Shown one piece after another: positions 11,211 to 25,200 of a stretch of 50,771 nucleotides of DNA. The notes beneath the pieces were generated by a model that was not told the origin of the DNA, searched no databases, and saw nothing but the letters and a program-made list of their open reading frames with translations. Numbering within the stretch: the first letter of the stretch is position 1; each line of letters opens with the position of its first letter. Source of the DNA: Elysia marginata (lineage: Eukaryota > Mollusca > Gastropoda > Plakobranchidae); assembly GCA_019649035.1 (NCBI GenBank), contig BMAT01013151.1:516483-567253 (forward strand), read 5' to 3'. The position numbers and the translations under genes were made by a program.

Positions 11211-12941
11211 TTATTTTCTGGGGATGGGGTTGTAACATAGTGCAATCTATAAGAAGAGCTAGATAAATTCAACGAGCTCAACGTGACCACTGGGAAAGTA
11301 CTCGGAGAAATGAAGGCTAGATGTAGACACGGATGGAATGTGTGTGTCCACAGAGACTTTCAATAGTAATGATACAGCCTAAAAGTTAGATCATTTTTGT
11401 TCTTTTCATTAAAATTTATGAAAAAAATTCAAATTTTTCATGATAAATAACAATAGAAATTAAATAAGTTTGTGATTTGATTTGACGAGATATGTAAATT
11501 GGTCAATAATTTGTCTTCCATTATGAGTAAATAAATTATAAATAAACAGTGCTATTACATGTGTAGTACTTAACATTGGCATAAAAAGAAAATTAAAAGC
11601 TGAAAAACAAGCCAAAAAAAATTATGATTGAAACTTTTTTTGACAACTAACAACAAGGGGTTTTATTTCTCAGTATATTATGACACACTGTAACACAAAA
11701 AGATGTAAGCATAAAGTTTTGATGGCAACATTGGAAATAAACAACAAACAAAAAGAAATATGTATATAAAATTTTAATCTTAGAGAAATCACACAATTTG
11801 AATCTTCTCTTCATAATATTATGATTTTATGACATACAGTTGAACAAAAGTTGAGCATTTAGAACAGTTAAGGATCATAGCATCAACAAAAGAAAAATAT
11901 ATCAGGGAATGATCACATGAATAAATAAATAAATAAATACTAACATCTCTACCATTTCTTACACTACCACAAGCTTGCTTTTAATCTACAGGAAAAACAA
12001 AAAAATAAAAAAGATAATAGCTGTAAATGGTCTAGTCTAATCGCTATTGCAGATATATCCTACAAAATCAATTGTGAAATAAAAAGGATTAAGTAACACA
12101 ATTAATTTTACAAATGGGCACTCCAATCTGCTAAGAAAAAAATTATCACAATTAGTAACACTAAGAAAAAAGAAGAAAAAAAAAGCAATAAAAATAAAGC
12201 ACCTCAGATCTTGCTATAAATTTTAATCGAACCATTTATGGTTGATAATTTCTTTAAAATTCTATTTCTATTCAACACAGGTCAAAAAAGGACATTATTG
12301 CATTTCCATGTAAAATATTGCTACACTGAAACGTCAACTATACAGAAATAGTTTATAACTACTAATCTCATTAACACAGAACAAGATTCATCTCACCACA
12401 TCATTGTTTCTTTTGAGATGTGATTTATCACCTGTAACATAACTATACTGTGCCAGAAATATTCATACAACAATTATTATAATATATAAGTTATGATCAC
12501 TCAAATCGTTGGCTACAAGCTCTTTTGTCCTCCCCTTAAGTAGTATTCCCTCACGAAACTAACGAGGTAATTTTGTTGAATTTTCATTACTTCCCTGCAT
12601 GGTGCTGTGTTTTATAAAGTGAAAAACCCTAGAACAAAGAAACAACAATTTTAAAAAAAGTACAGGTATTAAGAATCATTTGCTGGTCAAAATATTTTTT
12701 TAAAAAATCATCTTTAGTCAAATCAAGTTTTCAGTGAAGTGGAATATCAATTCACTTTTGAACAATCATCAGTATCACAATCAATTTTCAAGCCAGTAAC
12801 ATAAAATTGCATCTTGTCCGAACATAAAATTGTACAAAGCATAGTTAAGCTCTGTAGTTTTGTTTTTACAGTTTAAAAAAAAAACTAGGATTTGTGACCC
12901 AGTCTATGGTAACTGGTCACAGTTAAAACAAAAGTGTCAAC

Positions 12942-12947
12942 TTTATT
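12942..12947 (-). terminator. Candidate ZZEF1 polyadenylation signal
   Basis: Minus-strand AATAAA about 70 bases past the ZZEF1 stop. Other minus-strand AATAAA copies occur farther left, for example near 11.66 and 11.2 kb. Confidence 0.3.
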
Positions 12948-13017
12948 TTCCTTTCTGTTTTTTTTTTTAATAATGCTACTCATGATGATGCACCATGTAT
13001 ACGTTAGGGGCTCAAAT

Positions 13018-13242
13018 TCACAGAGCAACACACTGTCTCTCACTGGTCTCTTTAGCATCTGATCCCTTCTTGTCAGCATCCTTTTCTTTTGATTCTACAG
13101 CACCTCTACACTTATTAAGTTTTGACTTTAACGTAGATAAGACATCGCCGTCTTTGATCATCTCTGTCATGCTTCTGAAGAGGTCCGTTGCTAGGTTGGA
13201 GTAGTTGATCTCTGAGCCCACAGCAGCAACATTCAATAAGCC
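13018..13242 (-). CDS. ZZEF1: ZZEF1 terminal coding exon
   Basis: GLLNVAAVGSEINYSNLATD, then LFRSMTEMIKDGDVLSTLKS and a Lys/Glu-rich tail with SKEKDADKKGSDAKE, ending CVAL and TGA. The 3' UTR continues to lower coordinates; an AATAAA on the minus strand lies at 12947-12942, only about 70 bases after the stop, so longer forms are also possible. Confidence 0.88.
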   Translation of the reverse strand, partial: GLLNVAAVGSEINYSNLATDLFRSMTEMIKDGDVLSTLKSKLNKCRGAVESKEKDADKKGSDAKETSERQCVAL

Positions 13243-16200
13243 CTAAAGGTAAAAATCGCCAAAATTAACATGACCATGAAGTATCATCTTTTCTCACTTA
13301 TTAAAGTTCATATAGAAACCATGTACAGTGAAGCTTAATAATAACAAGCACAATTTAAAGTTCACCAAACAAAAGTTTAAAGAGAATATTATAGAAAGAA
13401 GAGTTGGGACTACACACTACATCATGTATCTAAAAAAATTAAAAAAAACACAACTTACACCTAAGCTGTACACAAGTGGTCAAAATTTTAGCATGGAGTT
13501 GTAATTAATAGTGTACTTCTTTAATACATTTGCTATAGTTGCTGAAATCTTGATTACAAGGCAGCCAAAAATAAAACATTATTTACAGATTTGAATACTT
13601 TTAATAGGTAATGGCAAAACATATAACTTATAAGTCCGGCATTTGCCTGCTAATCTGACCGGGACAAACTGAGTGCAGTATCTTCCCTATGAATAACACT
13701 TCAGATACTGCACTTGGATTGTCGCGGGCAGTAATGAGGTACCTTCAAAGAATATACAATCCAGAAAGCATATTTTGAACCCCATGGGAACAAAATTCAA
13801 CGTTAAATTGTCCCAAAATGAAATTATCAGTATATATTACAACAGAAAAAAAATCAGTTATCTGGATATAGTTTGAATCAAGCAAATATTATAGCTTTGG
13901 TCTCGACTGAATCATATTGATGAAACAAATCTGGTGGCAGGCTTTGCAAAGTGTTAGGAACATTAAATAATTTAAACCAATTTTTTTTAAAAACCCAACG
14001 TAAAAATTTTCATCGTGTAGCAACCCCCTTCTTCCCCCCACCCCCCAAAAGCAAAAACAAAACAAAAAAGACACCACCATACTACAATAGATATTGGAAC
14101 ATGTTAAGTTTTCTGCTTTGCAAAAAAACAGCTGTTTATTTCCTGCCATGGCTCAAAACAATAAAATTTTATGCATGGATAGCAGAAGTGTACAAAGTAT
14201 ACACTGCACTAGTATAAATAAAGCAAAAGGACACATGCACAATTTTTAGCATACTTCGGTCTTTACTGACCAACTTTAAAAAATTATGAAAAAAATTGTC
14301 TCTGAGAGAAAAATTAGACCAACAGACCTGATGGAGTTTAATACAATTTTTAATCCACTTACCTGAAACAAAATGGGATGAATATCACTGAGGGCTGCAA
14401 GATATTCTTCTGCTATTCCCCATTCCTGTGTAAAATTACAAACATAGTTTTATTAAAAGTTCAGCGAGCAAATAAATAGCTCTTGAGTCTAAGAAACAAA
14501 AACAAAAGTATTGACCATTTCCCTATTTCCCAATGACCAATCTGGCTTCATTTCCCCCTCCCCCCCAAAAAAAAACAAAACAAAAAAAAAACAACTAGGA
14601 AATGCTAGCTTAAATGGATCCAAGTTAATCTAATTTTGCTAAGAACTCCAAAAGTATACCGTCCAATCGTAATTAAGGGCACTCTCTAGCTTTAAACATT
14701 TTTTTTAGCTACACAAACAGCACAATTTTTGGAGGGAGGTCACATTGTCTTTTAAACAACATGATAAGTATGTTGATTAACTTAAGATTCATGAAAAGAG
14801 TTGGCTTTCACAGTCACCAAATGGCGTTCAGTGATTGGTAAAAAAGCCCAGTAAATTTTATGAATTATTGGACCTTTTGAAAGCAGCTCACACCAAAGGA
14901 ATATAAGCTTGGTAAGAAATAAGACCTTCATTATACAGTTTGACGTGGATTGAAAGAACAATAAGCAAATTTTATTCTCCTTCAGTGTCAGTGGAGCTTC
15001 TGTTTAAAACCTCAAGGACTGCAAGTTATGCTGTGAGACATAAAGTGGCTTTTAATTTTTTATCTAGTGATATATGGTAATACATGGACAAAGAACTAAA
15101 ATGATTTCTTTTGAAAATCACACTAGCCTGATTATTAAGCATAGATCAAGAGATGGTCTCTGTAGTTTTGCTGTATAGCTATTGGTACTATGAGGGTTTT
15201 TGGACATGTGACAATAGGTAGCTTAAACCAAATGAAGCTTAACTTTACAAGTCACATATTATTTCTTTGCGTCATCAATTCCCTTAATGTTGGTGCAGTT
15301 CCGAAAAATTGATTTTATGTTTAAAGGGCCAATTTTATTGGTTGAGTCTTTTAAGGTTAAAAGAGGGAGTCATTCTCATTAACTAATTTCGGAAAAGCAG
15401 ACATCTCAGAAAAAAAAAACTGTATAAAAAACTGTCTCTTGTTGGTTTTTTCTTTGAATGGTACAGGAGAGCTCCAGTGTATTTAAAATCTCAGTAAAAC
15501 TCACGTTTGCTAAGTTTTCTGTATGCAAGAAAAGAGTAGTGAGTGCCCTCATCACAGCTGGCTGGAACGAGGAGGTTCCAGACTTGGCGTTTCCAGCACC
15601 GGAAGTCCCAGAGATCATACTAGCCTGGTCTGAGTGTTTTGTTGTCATACTTTGGTAGAGCTCCCACAGTGGTTTCAACAAGCTAAGGTCAATGTCTGGC
15701 TTTGCCTTGCTCTGCAGCAACACACACAAAAAGTCACAGAGTAAAACACAGATTTATTATTTGGCTTACTTAACTAAAAAGAAAAGCAAAGAATCAATAA
15801 TAAAAAGAAAGATGATAAACTCTTTCTAACTTTTCGTGCAAATATCCACTGCAAAATTATCTTTGAATTAATTTATAAGTTGGAAAACTTACCAAAAATA
15901 CACTTTTTTTCAAGCAAAATATAGGGGTCCTACATCTTTACCCCATCAGGCAAATATAGACCAAAGAAAATTCAAACTTATATGTCAGAGCATTAGTGTA
16001 CTGCTACTTGTTAGGTGATCAAGTAGGCCTACTGGCATTACACAAATTTCAAGCACGAACCTTTAGCTGGGTACAAGTGGACGGACTAAGGAAAGTATGG
16101 GTTAGTTGCTTTCCACAGGCAATGACAACATAGGTCGTGATTGGGAATCAAACCCACAACTACCATACGATTGAACCACACTACCCTACATTCATTAAGC

Positions 16201-19200
16201 TACTTTAAATTTCAGAATTATCTTTTCTTTGAATTTTACACCTCTATGAGAGGTACTTTCTACTTACCTCATTATCACAGTTAGCTTTTCCCTGAAGTGC
16301 AACGATTTTCAGCATCAGGTTAATCACCTTGAGCCTTTGTGTGCCTGGCTGTTTACAGGCCACATATACCAGGCTAGTCCAAAGATGGCCTAAAGGCAAA
16401 GACCTACAAAACAAGACACAAAAGAAACAAAAAGTGCCTGATGTTTTAATGAAGAAAAAAATATTTTGAATCCCACAAAAACAAAATTTAACTTTGAATA
16501 ATTAAAGGTCCAGTTATTGGTACATATTACAAGTTTAAGATAAAACTGGTAAACTGAATATAATTCAAATATGGCAAATATTTGAATTATTAAGATTTTA
16601 ACTAATACGCGACAGTACTAAAAAAAACTCCAACACAAATTACTAATGTGCTGATTGGCAGCAATGTTGAAACAAACAAAAAAATGTGATTGAGCCAAAG
16701 AATACTTTCCTTATCAGGTGATCAGTACTAGTAATCTAGGTACTTGGTGTAGTTTCAGGATTAGGGGAAAAAACCACCTTAAAACAGCATTCACATACAA
16801 GTTTTTCACAAACCTTGCTACAGTAGATGACAATACTGCCTTGAGGATAGTGTGGCCTGTCTCAAAACTATCACATATACCTGGCGTGACGGTAAACTTG
16901 TAGCCCCAGTAGTTACTGATATCTGGATCATAGTCTTCCAGGCAAAATCTGTAGAAAAGTGAATCTCCTGCAACAGAAAATGTTGAAGAGATAAAAAATA
17001 CATAAAGCTTAAGCATTTTCATTGGCAAATTTCTGATTTTTATATGGCATTTAACAAAAAAAAAGTGGCATTGAAACAATACAGACGTAAACCAATTTCA
17101 ATCTTATTCAATACAAAATATAAGAGACCTGAGGATTTCATTTGAGTCCAAAATTTAATCTGTGAATTTACATTCATTGAATTAAAATTCATTTCTTAGC
17201 ATTAAAATAATACAATACATATAAAAGAGTGGTCACAACCTAATAACCTGCCTTGTTTTAACTCTTCATTTCAATAAGTTTGCTTGCACTCATAAAGCTA
17301 ACATACCTGGGAGACTGAAAGACGACCACTTGGCAGGGGAGGAGCCACAGAACATATGTGAAGTGCTGCCCAGTTTCTGGCTGTCAGAGAACTTCAGAAT
17401 ATCATCTTCTGCAGTGGCACATCTGTGGTAGATGCAATTGTAATATGTAATAAATATGCTACATGTAATAATTGATTTATATAGTGCCAAATTCACCATG
17501 TGATCAAAGGGGCTTAAAAGCTGCTGAAAAAAAAGACAAACATAATAACAAGAAAAATATAAGCGTTTTAGCAGCAGTTCAAGAAGTTATTTAAAAACTT
17601 CAAATAAATGTTTTGAAACTTTTAAAGTCTCTCTTCCAATTGGTATGAATGGTCCATGTACATAAATGCCTTGAAAAATCATAATTGCCTTAGTTAAAGG
17701 CTTCTTTGCCTAAAAGTCCAAACCTCTTGTCAAATACAGGTTATCATAACGAAAAATGGCACATAAAAGTAATGTTTAGTCACTTTTTAAAAACCACAAA
17801 CTGTTACAAAAAAGTACAATGAGTATTTTCACGTTTGTTTGTTTAGGGTGAAAGTGTCTGTCTGTATATGTCTGCAGGCAATCTTCTGTGTACATTACCA
17901 ATGAGTAATTCTACACTTGAAACTATCATATTAAAAACATAAATGAAATAAAAAATTTTTTTCTTGAATTTGGTATTATAATAACCCAGAGTCATCATTC
18001 CTGATTAATATGAATATATTCACCTAAATTGTACAAACTGTTCAATTAATTTAAAAGACAAAAAAAAAAATCAAAACAAAACAATTTGTCATATTCTATT
18101 CCTATCTCAAAATACTGAATAAATTTATGATGGATTTAAAAAGTGTTCATATGAGGTTACAGAGCAACAGTTTTAATATTTAGCAGATCAACTTCAACAA
18201 TGCCCTACTACAATGCCATGCTCTGCCAGTGTACCAGGGCTTCACAAATATCAAACATTGAAATTTGAAACTTGGTGACCAATGCTTCATGGAAAATGTA
18301 CATAAAAATATTTAAGATAGGCCACTTAGCAAAACAATAATTTTAGTGGACTTTTATTAAATGTAATGATTCTCTGTGTTAAATGCGTAATCAAAGAAGG
18401 ATTTATGACAAACGAAAATTACCCCCCCCCCCCCACAAACCTCGAGTCAAATGTAATGGTAAGATAAGAAGCTCCAGGCAGCTGGATTTGTCCTTTCTTC
18501 TTGTCAGCAAGTGTGTAGTTGTGTGACGACTCGCAGGTGACAGCTTGAAGTTTCAGCTCTTCCATAAACTGGGCTGCTGTGAATGCGATTGGCACCAAGC
18601 TGGCAGCATCACACAGGTGGATCACCTTGTCTACAACCTTAGGAAATAAATAATGAAATACTTCTAAACTTTACAAAAAAATGAACACATTACTATACAA
18701 TAGAGGAGGCAAAAAAGCCTTCATACAAGAGAGGTTATCATGCAACAGCCATACAGAACTGCCAACCCCTGATCAACTTAACTGGCTTAAGAACTTCACA
18801 GCCCTCATTTCAGAATTTTCCAAGACATTTCAGTACTCACAGCATGGACAAGAACAAATCAAAGATAAGACAAATTCATGTGACCCGTATACAAGGTAGT
18901 TACTAGCTTATGCTCAAAGACATTAACTTCTTCCTTTGGAAAAATAAGAGCTGGTACAATTTGCATGTGACCTTCTCCTATGACAGGCTTGGAATTGTCC
19001 CTCCCATTTTACTGATCCCAGATATTTTTTGCCAAGTCATAGCATATTTCAGTATTTAGGCTTGACATCAATACTCTGGTATTTTGGTAGCCATTCTGGT
19101 ACTAATATACTGAAATCAGTACTGGTCGGCTGCTTTGGCCCTATAGACTTACTTTTGAGAAGAAGAACTGTGAGTCAATCTTGTGAAGCAGATCTAGAAC

Positions 19201-22200
19201 TGAAGGAATCTGGTTTACATCTTTGCATCCCATGAGGCTAGAGTTGATAGGAGGGCCATTGTCAGGCCAGTGGGCGAGGAGGCTGGTGAGAGTGTGACGG
19301 GCGTACAGAACACACATGGCCAGATTCACCTGATGAGTAGAAGAAGACATATACGGATTAAAGGTGGATTTGAATAGTGAATGCTTTAAAGAAACAGAAT
19401 TCTTTGTGACCATTGTACTCCTTAATTCTTATCGATTTCATACAAGGTAAATAGGTTGAGCACTAAGTTTTTTTTTTATGAAAGATGATGATATACAAGC
19501 AGTTCAATTACAATGAATATGTCTTCTTTGCTTGTTAAAAGTTTAAAATTTCAAGTTTTTATCAGGGATGCCAAATGGTTTTGAAAAAAAAAAGAGCTGA
19601 AAATGAGCCTAGCAATGCAATTGCATTGAAGAAAATTGCATATATAAACGTTATGCAACAATAAGCAGATTAAAAAACCCTGAAATTACTTGAAAAACCT
19701 GAAGTTTGGCATCTCTGTTTTAAATAAATTTTAATTTTTTTTTCATATTTGCAATATCTTTACTACAGAGCAGAAGCAAAAAAATGCAAGACATACTCTG
19801 AATGCAAAAAAAAAAAAAACAACTATTTTTTTTAAAATTCATTAATTACAAAAGCCAAACCAAGCAAAAAGAAATTTATCAAAACTTACTCTAACTATAA
19901 TAAAATCAGTTAAAATAAAAAAGACTGAGGAACAAAAGTAATTTTTCCATAACAGTTTAAAACCTAAATACAGCAACAACTTCAACAATAATAGCAAAAA
20001 GGAGGAGAAGAAGAAGAAGGAGAAGAAGAAGAAGAAATTCCCTGCATGCTCAAACAGGTAACCCCCCACCTTGTGCAGGGAATCCCTGGGACCAGCACGA
20101 CCATGTTTCTCTAATTCTTTCTTCAGGAGCTGAGCGCTCTTGCCTCGTTGGCGCTCGCTGATCTCCTGAGCTAACATTTCCTGCTGCTGGAATAGATTCT
20201 GTGGATTGTCTCCCATCTCATCTTCAGCTACCTTTAAAGTTCTGTGAACACGAAGCGAGATAAACAGGAAATGAAGCAATGCGATTTTTAGTAATTACCT
20301 TTAAGCATGTTCCCCTTTCAATTCAAATTCCATCCTCTCTCTTGTAATTATATTGAAGCTATATAGATAACAAAACAGTAGCTACAAACCATTTATGAAA
20401 AATTGTGCAATAGTTTTAAAATATTTTTTCATAGAATATGAAGAAGAAAGTACCTGTAGTAAAAAAAAACAAAAAAACATGAAAATGTAGTAAGTTATAG
20501 CGTTGCAGTTATACACATAATGATAGTAAAGAAGAATACAAAAGCTTAATATAACAATTGAGTTGGGATTGTACAAGCACAATAACTCTAAGTCTTACAT
20601 CTTCAAGTTTTGGATATGCTGTTTAGCACAACAAGTTATTCTTGCTCTTAATTCTTAGGTAGGAACAATTAAAACAACATCAAATAAATAAACACGACAT
20701 ATTAGCAGTTTTAAGGTTCTCCCTTCCTCCCCTCCAAACAAGAAAAAAGCAAGAAAATTTACTACTTTCTGTGTTAATCTGACAAAACAATGGTAATAGT
20801 AAAAGATCCATCACTTACCTATTCACTTTCTCTCTACTTGTGTGTCCAGCTATACCCTTGTCGATGTATATACTGTCATTGAACAGTGTATCTTTCTGCT
20901 CATCATCTGAGCTTTCTTTCCTAAACAGACACAAAACAAAAAAAAAAAACTGTCAAAGTATGTTTACACTTACAACACCTGCAGACTTTGTACAGGTGCA
21001 ATAAAACAAATTTTCCCTTCAGACTTTGTACAAGTGCGGTAAAACATATTTTCCCTTCAGACTTTGTACAGATGTGACAAAACAAATTTTCCCTGCAGAC
21101 TGTACAGATGTGACAAAACAAATTTTCCCTGCAGACTTCGTACAGATGTGATAAAACAAATTTTCCCTGCATACGATGTACAGCTAAACATCCAGCAAGA
21201 AAAAAAAAGTCCAAGATTTTTCTTGCAATTGATGACGATATTTTCTTTTTAATTATTCATTGCAACATTGCGCTAGCATTAATGATGTTGAAGAAAGATA
21301 GATTCAAAATAAGATCTAACTTTTTAGGCTTATTATATTTATTTTGAACAAAGCCTACTCAGAAAAAGTGAGGAACCTCAGTTAAGTTTTCTATTTTTAA
21401 AAACCTAGTTCAATCTTGACAGAAAACATAAAAATGATTTTGTTACACAAAATACGCAAAAAAGGAGAAGTCATGGAATTTTAATAAAAAAAACTTGTCC
21501 AAAACGGCTGGCCTGTTAAAAAGTTAAACAGGTGTCAAGGTTAACAACTTACCATTTCTTAATGAAATCTGCAAGTCTTTTTTCTTTTTCTTCCCCACAA
21601 CTGTAAAGAACAAAGAAACTGAATAAGGGATGTGGCCAGTCAAGATGTCTTTATTGCAAAACATATCTCTGATTGCCAAAAAAAAAGATAGCTAAGTGCA
21701 TATCATTTTTTTTGGCCAGTCACAATGCAAACCATCTTCTATACAAACAAAAATGAATTATTGATAAAATCTTAATCCATTCAATTTACTTAGATTTGGC
21801 AATACAGTGGGACCTTACTAGTCAGGAAATGTCTGGAGATAATGACTTTTCCCCTCTTTTCCGTGGTTTCCTGACTATCAGAGTTCCTGTTTCTGAGGCC
21901 CATTGGTAATGTCTAAAACTTCCAAAAGGCTTTGATCTGGTTGCATTTAACACACACACATACACAAACAACAGCCTGAAAGTAAGCTTAGCTGTGTTTC
22001 TTTATTCACAATATGATCATGAAACATTGAAAGTCAAATTTGATTTTTTATAAATATAGCGATAGTGAGAAGTAAAAGACTGCAGCTTAATTGTTTAGAA
22101 CAAGTAAAGTCCAGTTCAGATATTTTGTCTCCTATGGGGGGGGGGGGAATTCAACTTTTGAATAATCAAAAAAATTTTTTACCTGACAATTTAATGAAAA

Positions 22201-25200
22201 TAAGAGAAGATACCAAATAAGCACTGCAATTTATCTTACTTTTGTGCTATAGACTTCAAAATTTCCTCTGTATCACCATTGTTCATTGCACAGATTGCAT
22301 GGAGCACTGGGTAGGCAATGTCTAGTTGAGTGTGCATATCCTGCAAAAAATCACACACAAGAAAAGTATACATTGACTACCTATGGTTTAAATAAATAGT
22401 TACAGTAGCCACTGCATATCCAGTGATAACTGAGAGGTTTGAGATAGGTTTTAAGTGGAAATAGCCAAAACTTTTTTTTTTTTTTTTTATATATATATAA
22501 TCAGGAGTTTTACAATTACATGTATTTATGTCTTTGTAGATCTCCGCGCTGCTGTTTTTATGTAATTGTTAAAGCAATTTTTATCTATGTAAAGCGCTCT
22601 AAGCATCGCCATAGGCAGTGGTAAAGCGCTATTTAAAAGTCATTTATTATTATTATTATTATTAAAACTACTATAATTCCAGGGTTCAAATCATACCACA
22701 GGCAAGCATGGCTCCGCCTTTCTCACTAAAAGCCTACTTCAATCCACTGCTATTTTCATACCTTGAAAATCTTATTGTTTTTGGTCAGCTGTTAATCTTT
22801 GAAAACATCTAAGATGCTTTGGCTCTTTTAAAAGGTAAAAGAGAAAGGAAAATAATGATTTATGGTGTTGGTATTTAATATAATGCATTTTTCTAAGCTT
22901 TTAAAAAGTTACGAATTTTTAGCAATTTTTCCGGGAAAGACATTAAAAGTTTTTCATTGATTTAAGTTATTGAGAAAAAGAGGAGTTGAAAGACTTTTAA
23001 AAGCTGTTTTCTCAAATCATAGTTTTCTAACATCTGCTTATTTAACTGGTTGTAAAACATAAGATGCTTGTGAATATCCTAAGATAAAATGTGTGAAGGA
23101 AATTGAAAAAAAAAAACAAGAGGAGAGAAACTTTTAAGAACCATCTAGCTGTCACATAGTAGGCTATACATGAAAATCAAGTATTTGACATGAAAACCAG
23201 AGAATCAGAGGTATTGAAAAAAAAAAACAAAACAAAACAAAAGAAAAAAACAAAAACCACCTACTTTCAGAAACTCTTTGAAACCAGGCTCGAGCTTCAA
23301 ATTATTCCACATTTCCTCTTCTTCCTTGGTTTGTTCTTCTTTGTGCTCTGCCTCTGAGGAATCACCTTCTCCAGCCTTGTCAGTCTCTTTCTTATCATTC
23401 TCAGTAGAAGAAGAAGCTTCGCCCTCCTTAGCGGTGGGTGCTAAGACCTCTGATAACAAAGCATCTAGCAATTTCTTGTCATTATCTTGAAGACCATTAT
23501 CAGGTGCGGCAGAAATCTTCGTATCACTGCTGTCAAGTCCCATCTCCTTAGATGATAAACTGCTGCTCATGCTGCTGTCTGTGAGATACTGAAGGTCATC
23601 CTCATCACTGTCCGTCTTGTAAGGATCATAGTCATCATCATTGTCGTCATTATCATCATTGTCATTATCGTCATCTTTGTCGTTGCTTTCATTTTCACGT
23701 TTACAATTCATAAACACATCAGAAAACTCATCTTCACTGTTATCCCCATCGTAGGATTTTTTCTTTTGCTTCTTGTTTTTCTCCCCTTTTTGCTTCTTAG
23801 TACTTTTATGCTTGCTCTTTTTGGAAGTAGAGCCATCATGGGTATACCACATGAGCGAGAGGACCTAAGGAAACAGTAATATGGAGCAAAATTGTCATAA
23901 TTCATGATTCAAACTTATTTTTTTAAAATTTTTTTTACAGTTGAAACAATAAAAGATTGCATTTGCTAAGGGCATGATTTAAGTTGTTATGTTATGTTTT
24001 ATTCTTTACAATGAAAAAAAGAGTTGTGAGGAGTCTGATGAAACAGAAATTTCTAGGGTACATTCACATAGATTGTAGACTGTGGCTTTGCAATGGCAGG
24101 CCTGGAGCCAAGTGGTCTGGGAAAATCAAGCACAAGACAGAATTTTGACTTATATTGAGTTGCTACTATTTTCATAGGGTTTATTTCATGTTCTTCAAGA
24201 GGTTGAAAAAAATTACAGCTCCAGGTTTTCTATAACCTGAGATGTTTTGTTTCAAAGCAAAAAATAGAAGTTGGTTGCATTACATTTTTTTTTTTGAAAG
24301 GGCTCTTATTCAAAACTAGTCTCAACAGCTTGTGTCTGCTTTTCCCTGGCCACCTAACAAATGTGTTGCATTTGTAGTGTAAAAAATCAACTTCACCTAC
24401 CCTCCTTTTTGTTCCACGAAATTATCTAGTTTAACTAAGATGACTAAAAAAAGACAAGACATTAGGCATAGAATCATTGCATTCTTAAATGGCTAAACAA
24501 TCACACGCCATCATATCTATATGAGTTGATCTAAGTTCACACTCTTAGCAAGATCCTTGCTCTTGGTAAATGAGCTTTATCCTGTGATTCCCCTGCAAAA
24601 GTTAACTTTGTGTGACTCCTTTTTCTCTATTGTACGTCCTCAGTTGTGCAATCCTCTCAGCTCTTTTGTTTAAAAAATTTCCTGATTTTTAAAATTTAAA
24701 GAAAAATCTGAAAACACAATTATACCAAGTTATTAAATACTGCTGCTCAGATGCCAATGTTTTTCCTGTTATTCCGTTTGAGTTTTGAATATAGCTATTT
24801 TAGTTAGCACTTCAGCACTGTGAAATTGGGACTATATAAATTCATTATTGCAACATACATACATGATTTGTAAAACTATTTACCCCTGGAGTAACAGCTA
24901 GGTTATCTACCCTTAGCAATAAAAAATATGACTAAAATTTAAAAAAAAAAATTAGTTTTAGCAAGGTAAACAACTACAACAGTTTACATTATCAATAAGC
25001 ATTTTATGGTCAACACTCTAACCTCGAGGTCCTTCAGCAACCAGCTTTGATTGAGCCCGGTGCCCTTGCAGCAGAGAGAGACCAGGCATTGCACAAAGTT
25101 TTTAGAGAAGACATTCTTGCCCACAGCCGCCATGAGGGTCTCACTCTGGAAACATCTGTTGAGAACTTTCAATACAAGGGACAGCACCCATAGAGTCTCC

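Noticed and set aside
20982..21183. CRISPR-like array
   Set aside because: The units are head-to-tail with no unique spacers, in an animal intron; this is an ordinary tandem repeat.
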